Assembly (NCBI GenBank): GCA_947378615.1
Contig: CANCKV010000007.1
Span: 1 to 17,894 of the forward strand
Length of the DNA: 17,894 nt
DNA from: Chitinophagaceae bacterium
GTDB lineage: Bacteria; Bacteroidota; Bacteroidia; Chitinophagales; Chitinophagaceae
Reading direction: 5' to 3'
The notes below the pieces were generated by a model. That model saw only the letters and a list, made by a program, of their open reading frames with translations, made no database searches and was not told where the DNA came from. A program made the translations under genes and the position numbers. This document shows positions 8,101 through 15,760 of this stretch, piece by piece (the first letter of the stretch is position 1; each line of letters opens with the position of its first letter).

Positions 8101-8707
8101 TAAAAGCCCTATAAACAATGTTACTTCTGCCGTTTCTATTCCAGGTGACTTAAAATATCAAGATCTAAATGGAGATGGTATTATTAATAGCCTTGATATG
8201 GCCCCAATTGGATATTCAAGATTACCCGAAATCACCTATAGTATTTCACCAAAAATTACCTATAAAAGATTCACTTTAAATATTATGTTACAAGGTACTG
8301 CACATGTAAGCAGTGATGTAATGTTCGTGGATAATTACTACGAGCACATGTTAGGAAGGTGGACTCCTGCAACCGCTAATCAAGCAACATGGCCTGTGTT
8401 ACGTCCTCCATATTCTTCAATTCCCAACCCTAATATCGTTTTAAATGACTTTATGTTACAAAATAGTGCCTATTTAAAATTAAGAAATGTGCAAATTAAT
8501 TACAACCTTCCACCATCAATTATTCATCGTTTGCATATAAAATCATGTATGGTATATGTAAATGGGCAAAATTTAAAAACATGGACCAAGTTTATGTACT
8601 TGGATCCAGAAAACTATTCAAAACTACCAAGTGGTTACGGAGCATCTAGCAGTTCTACTTATCCTGTTTTGAGAGTATTTAATTTGGGAGCTAATATTCA
8701 GTTTTAA
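5186..8707 (+). CDS. SusC/RagA TonB-dependent transporter with STN signalling domain
   Basis: This 1173-residue outer membrane transporter and likely signal transducer has, in order: a long signal region (1-49, core LFLPLMIIILSCL, cleavage near TYGQ); an STN domain at about 54-127 (ISVNIQNLPLDKAIKQL to NNYIVLS); a Q/K/N-rich linker (128-162); a CarboxypepD_reg-like domain (163-232); a TonB-box-like DVIVVAYGTQ (240-249); a plug with the SusC signature NEIESISILKDAGATAVFGL and GANGVVLITTK (331-362); and a large beta-barrel ending in a C-terminal Phe (LGANIQF). An EF-hand-like DLNGDGIINSLD occurs late in the barrel. The STN domain is what FecR-coupled transporters use to signal ligand binding, which fits fecR just upstream. 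The gene is 4 bp from susD, as expected for a SusCD complex. An A10 run at 5590-5599 codes the linker. Confidence 0.95.
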   Translation: MKCKLSCFHRLLNSCSPILGIKCFSSVQLFLPLMIIILSCLDISTTYGQDILAKKISVNIQNLPLDKAIKQLETTNGVRFSYSPTIIDREKKINIKLDNKPLSEILDQLFTPIGIKFELLNNYIVLSNNLPPNDGKKKQQNQSTSSAIQNEVSTVTKKQNQSQGRVINDKGLPLVGAYVKVISTVKTTTTDAKGNFFIDIPGESATVSFNYVGCKEYRMKIEPGKSYTVTLSEIPTDLTDVIVVAYGTQSKKQSSSAISSTKGSELLESPTADLTNALTGRVTGITTVQQSGKPGDSQADIYIRGQVSASATPLYIVDGIERVEFGNIDPNEIESISILKDAGATAVFGLKGANGVVLITTKQGKSGTTTMSYSGNTGITQFGGIAKVLDAYPSATLQSEAQMNIGQTPRFSATDLEIFKSGNGNPLLYPNSNWFHIITKPNAIQNQHNFNVSGGNDQARYFVSAGYLYADGQMKEYQSSQGYKVNIDFTRFNFRSNIDLKLTNTTNFAIRTAGRLEQRYSPITINYGSDNQQKYNYAWEGLMTKVFRLPSWLYPFYPEYTNSSDPAIQALDAKYNHIEDYSNYIINSFNPYAIETQAGFIKWNKNIIENIFVLDQNLSWLTSGLKAKLTFGYDANFDAASSQIGSYKAWGIDTAKLTLVPSPVSPNNVDAPLGGIGVTQEGFNKTNIQLQIDYSKRIGNLHSISAVLVGQRELQQLRGGQAPSANQGLIGRISYNYIRRYFLETSASYSGSENYPSAHRYGIFPSVSVGWIISEEKFFHKNNWVSYLKIRSSMGLVGIPSPSTGRFAYLSNYNWGGGVYFGTNTLNPVTTQSSFGNPDVTWETSRKRNIGLDATFIKNKLSFTIDLFDDLRYNILSTRVNTASTLYGTTQPPTNYGRNFNSGFEVSMNYNDNWQNKILYGINFNFSYARNKILITDDAPGMPNYQKKTGNKIGQYYGYKTQGFYHDQADIAKSPINNVTSAVSIPGDLKYQDLNGDGIINSLDMAPIGYSRLPEITYSISPKITYKRFTLNIMLQGTAHVSSDVMFVDNYYEHMLGRWTPATANQATWPVLRPPYSSIPNPNIVLNDFMLQNSAYLKLRNVQINYNLPPSIIHRLHIKSCMVYVNGQNLKTWTKFMYLDPENYSKLPSGYGASSSSTYPVLRVFNLGANIQF
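5590..5599 (+). repeat. A10 homopolymer in susC coding sequence
   Basis: Ten consecutive A residues cover codons for Gly-Lys-Lys-Lys (about residues 135-138), just after the STN domain and before the CarboxypepD_reg domain. Runs of this length are prone to replication or transcription slippage. A one-base shift would truncate the transporter shortly after STN. Confidence 0.9.
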
Positions 8708-8711
8708 AATT

Positions 8712-10364
8712 ATGAAAAAGAAAAAAGTACTTACATATTTATTATTGGTTTTATGCTTTTCTTGCAAAAAGGACTTTCTTCAGAAAGATACTGGAGTGGA
8801 ACTAAGCAATGACGACGTTTTCACATCATATAGCTATACTCTAGGTTGGGCGGATAATTCATATAGTTTTCTAATAAATGATTATGCGTATTTTAACGGT
8901 GCCACTGGAAATACTGCAGAACTTTCAGACGAAGCGGTAGATGCAAGTAACGGTCAAGTTTCTCTTGTAAATAAAGGACTCATGATGGATCCTAATGCAG
9001 GAGATGTGGCGAGTATTTACTCTAAAATGTATCGAGGCATTTACAATGTAAATACATTCTTAGCAAATTATCAACGAGTCCCCTCTGCAGCCTCAGGAGG
9101 ACTTGATGTTTTAAAAGCAGAGCAGTTTTTTCTTCGGTCATTCTTTTATTTTGAACTTTGGAAAAGATGGGGTGATGTGATTATTGTTGACCATCCACTT
9201 GGACTATTCGAGAATCAGGATTTACCAAGAAAAGATAAGTCGGAAGTACTCAATTTTATTCTTACTGATTTGGATTCTTCCATTGACATATTCACACGAA
9301 AAAATATGCTTACCCGGACTAGCAGTGCCTACGGAAGAGCATCTCTAACCACAGCTAAAGCACTGAAAACAAGAGTTTTGTTATATGCTGCAAGTCCTAG
9401 ATTTAACTTATCAAATGATGCTGCATTATGGCAGGTTGCTGCAGATGAAGCAGCTTCACTAATAAGTTTAAGTGATTCAAAAAGCTTATTTTCATTAGAA
9501 CCCAAATACAGTAATTTACTCACTACTCCACAATCGACTGAATATATTATGATTCAAGCTAGACCTGCTAGACCATGGTCTAATGGCAGTTTTGTCTATA
9601 GTTTTATTGTCCCATCTAGTTCAGGAGGCTTTGGCACTTTTAATCCTACAGAAAACCATGCAGAATTATATGAAATGTCTAATGGAATGCCTATTACTAA
9701 TCCATTGTCAGGATATGATTCAGCAAATCCATATTTGAATAGAGATTCAAGATTTTATAGCAATCTTATTTATAACGGAATGACATGGCAAAAAAGAACC
9801 ATTTCCATGGTTGATGCTAGTTCAGGAACTGATTATAATTCTGCCAATAATTTCACAACAAGAACAGGATACTATTGCAGAAAGTTTTGGCCTGAAGTGT
9901 ATAAGTCAGGAAGTACAGGAACATCAATAATCAATTATGTATATTTTAGATATGGTGAGCTTTTGCTTAATTACGCAGAGGCACTAAATGAGGCACAAGG
10001 TCCAACATTTGAAGTATATAATGCAATGAATCAAATACGTTCAAGAGCCAAAATGCCTGATTTACCTGCAGGATTAAGTCAAGACTCCATGCGTACAAGA
10101 ATTCACAATGAGCGAGCAGTAGAGCTTGCTTTTGAGGAACATAGATGGTGGGATATATTGCGGTGGAAACAAGGCCCTCAATTGGTTGCTCAGCCAATGA
10201 AAAAAATGACTGTTTCTAATCCACAAGCTCCCTATGGATATTCAATTGTAAATTTGCCTGTTCAGTATCAAAAGGTTTTTTATGATAAAATGTATTTCTA
10301 TCCAATTCCTAAAGCTGAAATGCAAAAATCGAATGGCATTTTACAACAGACACAAGGGTGGTAA
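8712..10364 (+). CDS. SusD/RagB-family surface glycan-binding lipoprotein
   Basis: This 550-residue protein is the outer-surface partner that caps the SusC barrel encoded 4 bp upstream and delivers oligosaccharide to it. It has a short lipoprotein signal with the lipid-accepting Cys at residue 18 (LLLVLCFSC then KKDFLQ). The N-terminal SusD-like helices include VLKAEQFFLRSFFYFELWKRWGDV, the family's hallmark. The C-terminal RagB region has YFRYGELLLNYAEALNEAQGP and NERAVELAFEEHRWWDILRWKQG (about 466-488), and the protein ends ILQQTQGW. Length is normal for the family. Ligand specificity cannot be read from the sequence. It is clearly related to the second SusD in this cluster, with long near-identical blocks around the two motifs. 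Confidence 0.95.
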   Translation: MKKKKVLTYLLLVLCFSCKKDFLQKDTGVELSNDDVFTSYSYTLGWADNSYSFLINDYAYFNGATGNTAELSDEAVDASNGQVSLVNKGLMMDPNAGDVASIYSKMYRGIYNVNTFLANYQRVPSAASGGLDVLKAEQFFLRSFFYFELWKRWGDVIIVDHPLGLFENQDLPRKDKSEVLNFILTDLDSSIDIFTRKNMLTRTSSAYGRASLTTAKALKTRVLLYAASPRFNLSNDAALWQVAADEAASLISLSDSKSLFSLEPKYSNLLTTPQSTEYIMIQARPARPWSNGSFVYSFIVPSSSGGFGTFNPTENHAELYEMSNGMPITNPLSGYDSANPYLNRDSRFYSNLIYNGMTWQKRTISMVDASSGTDYNSANNFTTRTGYYCRKFWPEVYKSGSTGTSIINYVYFRYGELLLNYAEALNEAQGPTFEVYNAMNQIRSRAKMPDLPAGLSQDSMRTRIHNERAVELAFEEHRWWDILRWKQGPQLVAQPMKKMTVSNPQAPYGYSIVNLPVQYQKVFYDKMYFYPIPKAEMQKSNGILQQTQGW

Positions 10365-10389
10365 TGAAGGAGGATTTATGAACATTTAA
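10364..10389 (+). promoter_or_regulatory. Leader mini-ORFs with strong Shine-Dalgarno before second susC
   Basis: The last A of the susD stop codon starts an overlapping ATG (10364) that reads MKEDL then stop at 10381. Within it, AAGGAGGA (10367-10374) is an excellent Shine-Dalgarno sequence placed 3 bases before another ATG (10378), which reads only MNI then stop (10389). The real susC start is 10 bases further on. Bacteroidota ribosomes generally make little use of Shine-Dalgarno pairing, so this may be chance. If used, it would support reinitiation or translational coupling of the two SusCD pairs. Confidence 0.3.
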
Positions 10390-10398
10390 AAAAATGAA

Positions 10399-13300
10399 AT
10401 GAAGTCAAATTTATATTATATAGTTTTTTTTGTGATATTATCGCTTTTTGAGATGCATAATAATACTGCATTTTGTCAGCAAAAGAATAAAGAAAAACTA
10501 ATGACAGTTACTGGGAGAATTGTTAATAACGGCATTCCTGTTGAAAGAGTAAAAGTATCAATACTTGGAAAGGATATTGTAACTTATACAAATAGTACAG
10601 GTTATTTTGTATTAAATTGCGTGCGAGGTTCTACAATAATTTTATCAAAAAATGACTATAATGATGTAATACTGAATACTACTGCTAATATGGGAGATAT
10701 ACAATTCTCTCCTACACTTATCAATGGAGGTACTGAAGACGTCATCATTCTTCCTTATGGTGAAAAAACACGTAGAAATATTACTGGTTTTGTATCATCT
10801 GTTAAAGCAAGTTCGTTAGTACAAGTTCCAATGGAAAGTGTAAATAATTATTTAGCAGGAAAAATATCTGGCTTATATATTCAACAAACTGGCACTACTC
10901 CTGGCAATGAAATATCTACTATGCAAATTCGTGGACAATCCACATTTAATTCAACAAATGCTCCAATTGCAATTGTTGACGGTGCTACTAGGGAATTTCA
11001 GGATATTGATGTGAATGAAATAGAGAGTATATCAATATTAAAAGATGCCACATCATTAGGATGGTATGGGCTTAAAGGAGGTAATGGCGTAATGGTTATC
11101 ACAACAAAAAGAGGAAGTATTCAAAAAATGTCGGTACAACTAGATGTACAAACAGGCTTTCAAATACCTATTAACCTTATCAAACCATTAAATTCGTACA
11201 ATTATGCAATTCTTTATGACTCAGCTAATAGTAACGATGGTGCAAAACTCTTATACCCACAATCGACAATCAATGGCTATTTAAATGATTCAGATCATTA
11301 TCGTTTTCCAAATAATAATTTCAAGGATACATTTTTCAAACCGTTAGCTTTTACACAACGATATGTATTGTCTGTAAAAGGGGGAAATGCTAAATTTAAA
11401 TATTTAGCATTAATGGGATTTTATAATCAAGATGGTCTATTAAATCATACAATAACTGAAAATTATAATTCGAATGTCAGATTTAACAGACTTAATTTCC
11501 GAGTAAACTTAGATTTTGAAATAAACCCTAATTTAATTGCAAGTTTGGATGTTGGTGGAAGAAGTGAGAATCGCACACAACCTGGTTCAAATAACTTAGC
11601 GGCTGTATTAAAAATTATTGATAGCACAGCACCAAATGCCTATGCAATCACTAATCCTAATGGTACTTACGGAGGAAGTTCCTCCTTTCAATCGAATCCT
11701 TATGCACTTTTAATGGGAAATGGAGTAACCAATAAACTGACACAGGTAATGTCCTCGACAATGAGATTGCGTCAAAAACTTGACTATGTATTAGAAGGTC
11801 TTTCTGCAAATTTATTAGTTACTTATGATGCTCAAGGGATTTGGCAAAATGGATTTCAAGAACAACAAACCACACATACCATTACTGGAAGTAGTTTTGG
11901 TTCAGTTTTGCCCCTCTCCTACCGTTCAAGTGGCTATAGTTCTACTTTCAGTAGAAACGAATTTTGGATGGGATTAGATTATAACCGAATTTTCAAAAAT
12001 AATCATCGTGTTGATGCAAGTTTTCGGTTTCAAAGATCACAGTTGAATTTACCTACAAATTTGCCATATAGATTAGAGCAATTTGTAGGTAAAGTTGATT
12101 ATGCTTACAAGAATAAATATTACGCAACTTTTGTTAGCAGCTATTCTGGTTCTGAAAACTTTTCACCATCAAACCGATATGGATTTTTCCCATCTTTTGG
12201 ATTAGGCTGGATTTTAACTGAAGAAAAATTCTTTAAACCAACCAAATTACTTAATTATGTCAAAATTCATAGTAGTTATGGTAAAATTGGTAATGATGCG
12301 ATTGGCACTTCAAGATTTCCGTTTAACAACTATTATAGCTCATCTTCAGGATATGCGTTTGGAACCGGGTATTCAAACTCTCTAGGTGTTGCTGAATTGA
12401 ATATTGCCAATCCCAATATAACTTGGGAAAATATTTATCAAACTAATGTTGGGCTTGAAATTATGTTGCTAAAAAAATCACTTGATATTGAAGTGAATTA
12501 TTTCTCTGATACTAGAAAAAACATATTGACCAACAGTATTTTACCCGATTTACTTGGACAATCTGCAGGATTGACAAATAGCGGAACTGTAAGTAGTAAA
12601 GGATTCGAGGTTTCTTTCAGTTACAATAAAAAAATTGGCGCCGTTCGATTAGGCGTATTAGGCAACTACACATTAGCCATCAATAAAATTGAATATATTA
12701 ATGAAGGTACTATACCGAAATTACAAAGTCAAATTGGTCATGTTGTAGGAACACCTATTAATTTCACGAGTCGTTTGATGTACTTGAATGATGGTTTATT
12801 TAGGGATTCAACTCAATTGGCAGCAGGACCAAAAACTACCTATATTTTGAAACCTGGAGATATACGATACAAGGATATGAATGGTGATGGAAGAATTGAT
12901 GAGATGGATCAGGTGATGACTAATTATACAGATATACCCAAATCTTATTTCGGCTTTGGATTTAACTTAGGTTACAAAAGATTTGATTTTTCAACTCAGT
13001 TTCAAGGAGCCTTAGGAAGAACAATTGATATTAGTACAACTGTTAATTCTGGACCCTATAATTTAAATAAATTTTCTTTTGATTCTTGGACATCTTCAAA
13101 TGCAGCAACCGCTTTGTGGCCTAGATTGTCAACAATTTCACGTCCCAATAACAACCTTCCATCAGATTTTTATCTACGTAACGGGGATTTTGTAAAAATA
13201 AAAACCATTGAATTTGGTTATACGATCCCATTCAAGATAAAAGGGCGTGATGATGCAAGTTGTTTAAGAATTTATTTATCTGGAAATAACATTTATTCCT

Positions 13301-13410
13301 GGAATCATTTAAGGTCTTTTGGGATTGATCCTGAATTCCCTAACGCTGGATTTAACACTAATTACCCTTATCTAAGCACTTATACATTTGGGGCTACATT
13401 TAAATTTTAG
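10399..13410 (+). CDS. Second SusC/RagA TonB-dependent transporter, no STN domain
   Basis: This 1003-residue outer membrane transporter has a signal peptide at about 1-26 (YYIVFFVILSLFEM core, cleavage near FCQ), a CarboxypepD_reg-like domain at about 36-106 (TVTGRIVNNGIPVERVKVSI, NSTGYFVL), a TonB-box-like segment (TEDVIILPYG, 112-121), and a plug with NEIESISILKDATSLGWYGL and GGNGVMVITTK (207-237). A beta-barrel ends in Phe (YTFGATFKF). Compared with the first SusC it lacks the STN domain, so it should import but not signal to FecR. Barrel blocks such as SGSENFSPSNRYGFFPSF and GWILTEEKFF align with SGSENYPSAHRYGIFPSV and GWIISEEKFF in the first copy, indicating related but diverged transporters. 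The gap to the preceding susD is 34 bp and to the following susD 19 bp. The ATG at 10394 runs straight into a stop, so 10399 is the start. Confidence 0.94.
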   Translation: MKSNLYYIVFFVILSLFEMHNNTAFCQQKNKEKLMTVTGRIVNNGIPVERVKVSILGKDIVTYTNSTGYFVLNCVRGSTIILSKNDYNDVILNTTANMGDIQFSPTLINGGTEDVIILPYGEKTRRNITGFVSSVKASSLVQVPMESVNNYLAGKISGLYIQQTGTTPGNEISTMQIRGQSTFNSTNAPIAIVDGATREFQDIDVNEIESISILKDATSLGWYGLKGGNGVMVITTKRGSIQKMSVQLDVQTGFQIPINLIKPLNSYNYAILYDSANSNDGAKLLYPQSTINGYLNDSDHYRFPNNNFKDTFFKPLAFTQRYVLSVKGGNAKFKYLALMGFYNQDGLLNHTITENYNSNVRFNRLNFRVNLDFEINPNLIASLDVGGRSENRTQPGSNNLAAVLKIIDSTAPNAYAITNPNGTYGGSSSFQSNPYALLMGNGVTNKLTQVMSSTMRLRQKLDYVLEGLSANLLVTYDAQGIWQNGFQEQQTTHTITGSSFGSVLPLSYRSSGYSSTFSRNEFWMGLDYNRIFKNNHRVDASFRFQRSQLNLPTNLPYRLEQFVGKVDYAYKNKYYATFVSSYSGSENFSPSNRYGFFPSFGLGWILTEEKFFKPTKLLNYVKIHSSYGKIGNDAIGTSRFPFNNYYSSSSGYAFGTGYSNSLGVAELNIANPNITWENIYQTNVGLEIMLLKKSLDIEVNYFSDTRKNILTNSILPDLLGQSAGLTNSGTVSSKGFEVSFSYNKKIGAVRLGVLGNYTLAINKIEYINEGTIPKLQSQIGHVVGTPINFTSRLMYLNDGLFRDSTQLAAGPKTTYILKPGDIRYKDMNGDGRIDEMDQVMTNYTDIPKSYFGFGFNLGYKRFDFSTQFQGALGRTIDISTTVNSGPYNLNKFSFDSWTSSNAATALWPRLSTISRPNNNLPSDFYLRNGDFVKIKTIEFGYTIPFKIKGRDDASCLRIYLSGNNIYSWNHLRSFGIDPEFPNAGFNTNYPYLSTYTFGATFKF

Positions 13411-13429
13411 TCTTAAATAAATATTAATT

Positions 13430-15133
13430 ATGCTAAAAAATATAATTCATCCGCTTTTTCTTTTATTAATTATTTCTTCATTTTTTTCTTGTAAGAAGAA
13501 CTATTTGTCATATTCTACCAACGAGGGCACCTATTATTCACAGCAAGTATGGTATAGTGACAGAAATACACGTAGTTTTTTGAATGATACTTATAATGGG
13601 CTTTCTACGCCAACATCTACTGCAAGCACTAAATCTTTGGCTAGTAGGTATAATATAGATGGAAGTGGCGGCATGCTATCAGAAGGTAGTGATGAAGCAA
13701 TATCGTCGAATCCATCTTCTACTATGTATAATTTTTTAAATGGAGGATGGGGATCAACAACTTTAATTGATGATAATTATTCTGTCTTGTACAATTATAT
13801 CAGACGTACAAACATGTTTTTAGCGAATGTTGGAACAAGTTCTGTTTACCCTGCTACTGATACTGTTGAATTAAAAAGTGAAGCTTTCTTTTTACGTGCC
13901 TTCTTTTATTTTGAATTACTAAAAAGGTACGGAGGTGTTGCAATAATTACAAAAGTTTTAGCTCCAACCGATAACTTGAACCTTCCTCGAAATACATACA
14001 ATGAAGTTGTCACACAAATAATTAAGGATTGTGATTCTGCCTTTGTAGGATTGCCATTATGGAATGGTGTACAAGGGAATACTTATGATAGCCTCACTTG
14101 GGATGATGGGGCAAGGGGACGAGCCACCCGAACCGCAGCATTAGCGTTAAAGTGCCGTACATTATTATATGCTGCAAGTCCATTGAATAATCCTTCAAAT
14201 GATTTATTGAAATGGCAAGTAGCAGCGGATGTTGCAAAACAAATAATCCAATATAACGTTCATGGGTTATTGGCTTCTACAGACTACTCTACTTATTGGG
14301 ATTACGATGTATCTTCATTAGCATATAATAAAGAAGTGATTTTTGCGACTTCTGCCCTTCAAACAAATGCAATTGATCAACATAATGCACCGATAGGTTA
14401 TAGTACTGCAAACGGTTTGTGTAATCCAACTCAAGATTTAGTTGATGCATTCGAAACGACTAAAGGATACCCTATTAACGATTCAAGATCTGGTTACAAT
14501 CCGCAAAATCCTTATTTCAGAAGAGATCCGAGACTAGGATATTTCATAATTTGCAATGGTTCATCTTTTAAAGGAAGATCGGTACAGACCTTTCAGGGGG
14601 GATTAGATAATGTTGCTACCAACTTAAATTCTACAAAAACAGGGTACTATTTACGTAAGTTTTTATCAGAATCAGCCACTTGGAACACTACAACTAATGT
14701 ATCGAGACGAAGACCATGGATCATTTTCAGATATGCTGAAATTCTACTAAACTATGCCGAAGCATTAAACGAGGCTCAAGGTCCAGTTCAAGGTGTCTAT
14801 GATGCCATAAACACTTTAAGAACACGAGTGCAACTTCCTGCTTTGCCAACAGGAATTACACAGGATAGCATGAGAATTCGAATTCAAAATGAACGTCGAG
14901 TTGAACTTTGCTTTGAAGACCATCGCTTTTTTGATGTTAGAAGATGGAAACAAGGTAATATTTATATGAACGGTAACATCATGGGGATGAATATAGTTAA
15001 AACCGGATCGGTACTTACTTATACTCCCGTACCTGTTGGAACAAGGATCTGGAATGACAGAAACTATCTTTATCCATTTGATCAGGCAGAAATTTATAAA
15101 AACCCAAACCTGATACAGAACCCTGGGTATTGA
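13430..15133 (+). CDS. Second SusD/RagB-family surface lipoprotein
   Basis: This 567-residue partner of the second SusC has a lipoprotein signal at 1-21 (LFLLLIISSFFSC, lipidated Cys21, then KKNYLSY). Family motifs are clear: ELKSEAFFLRAFFYFELLKRYGGV, ALALKCRTLLYAASP, IIFRYAEILLNYAEALNEAQGP, and NERRVELCFEDHRFFDVRRWKQG. It ends NLIQNPGY, a common SusD C-terminus. Several of these blocks are close to the first SusD (YAEALNEAQGP is identical), which supports an old tandem duplication of a whole SusCD pair. Substrate preference is not readable from sequence. It is followed after 40 bp by the ECF sigma gene, with no terminator visible between them. Confidence 0.95.
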   Translation: MLKNIIHPLFLLLIISSFFSCKKNYLSYSTNEGTYYSQQVWYSDRNTRSFLNDTYNGLSTPTSTASTKSLASRYNIDGSGGMLSEGSDEAISSNPSSTMYNFLNGGWGSTTLIDDNYSVLYNYIRRTNMFLANVGTSSVYPATDTVELKSEAFFLRAFFYFELLKRYGGVAIITKVLAPTDNLNLPRNTYNEVVTQIIKDCDSAFVGLPLWNGVQGNTYDSLTWDDGARGRATRTAALALKCRTLLYAASPLNNPSNDLLKWQVAADVAKQIIQYNVHGLLASTDYSTYWDYDVSSLAYNKEVIFATSALQTNAIDQHNAPIGYSTANGLCNPTQDLVDAFETTKGYPINDSRSGYNPQNPYFRRDPRLGYFIICNGSSFKGRSVQTFQGGLDNVATNLNSTKTGYYLRKFLSESATWNTTTNVSRRRPWIIFRYAEILLNYAEALNEAQGPVQGVYDAINTLRTRVQLPALPTGITQDSMRIRIQNERRVELCFEDHRFFDVRRWKQGNIYMNGNIMGMNIVKTGSVLTYTPVPVGTRIWNDRNYLYPFDQAEIYKNPNLIQNPGY

Positions 15134-15173
15134 TTATATATAACAACACTTTTTAACGACAACATACAATAGT

Positions 15174-15731
15174 ATGAGTAATGATTTAGGAGGAGGAGAT
15201 ATTGAATTATGGGATGGATTTCTGAAAGGGGACTCAGCTGCATTTGATATTTTAATGAAGAAATACTATAATGACTTGTTCTATTATGGGCAGAAGTTCT
15301 CCTCTGACGTTGAATTAGTGAAAGATTGTATTCAAGACGTTTTTTTAACACTTTGGAAAAATAGAAAGAATCTTAGTCATACCCAATTTGTAAAGTTTTA
15401 CTTGCTTCGTTCAGTCCGTAGACAAATTGCGGTTTGTACCGAAGGTGAAAAGAAGTTTTTTTCAAAGCATAAACTTGCATTTCAAGATGGTTCATTTACA
15501 GTGAATGATAAAGAAGTGGAGCTTATTAGAAAAGAGAATCTACAACAAAAGGTTACTCAAGTTGAAGGTCTATTAAATGAATTACCTAAAAGACAACAGG
15601 AAATAATTTTTCTTAGATTTTATATGGATGCAGATGCAACTCAGATTTCAGAAATCCTACAAATCAAAAAGCAGTCTGTATATAACTTATTAAACGAGGC
15701 TTTAAAACGCTTAAAAACGAATCACCATTAG
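15174..15731 (+). CDS. ECF (extracytoplasmic function) RNA polymerase sigma factor
   Basis: This 185-residue sigma-70-family regulator has only the two domains expected of ECF factors. Sigma region 2 lies at about 20-85 (FDILMKKYYNDLFYYGQKF, DVELVKDCIQDVFLTLWKNR, then FYLLRSVRRQ). Sigma region 4 lies at about 130-182 (LLNELPKRQQEIIFLRFYMDADATQISEILQIKKQSVYNLLNEALKRLK), a helix-turn-helix that reads the -35 element. It is the last gene of the six-gene cluster, 40 bp after susD. Bacteroidota ECF factors that work with FecR are usually encoded immediately upstream of fecR; here it lies about 10 kb downstream of the only fecR. I infer they are a pair, giving positive feedback on the operon, but this sigma could instead answer to an anti-sigma elsewhere. 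GGAGGAGGAG at 15189-15198 is inside the gene, not a ribosome binding site for it. Confidence 0.93.
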   Translation: MSNDLGGGDIELWDGFLKGDSAAFDILMKKYYNDLFYYGQKFSSDVELVKDCIQDVFLTLWKNRKNLSHTQFVKFYLLRSVRRQIAVCTEGEKKFFSKHKLAFQDGSFTVNDKEVELIRKENLQQKVTQVEGLLNELPKRQQEIIFLRFYMDADATQISEILQIKKQSVYNLLNEALKRLKTNHH

Positions 15732-15760
15732 CATTAAACAATAATCAGCAGCCAAATCCA

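Noticed and set aside
15732..15760. Bidirectional terminator between the convergent sigma and GH10 genes
   Set aside because: The 29-bp gap contains no inverted repeat or T-run, so no terminator can be supported there.
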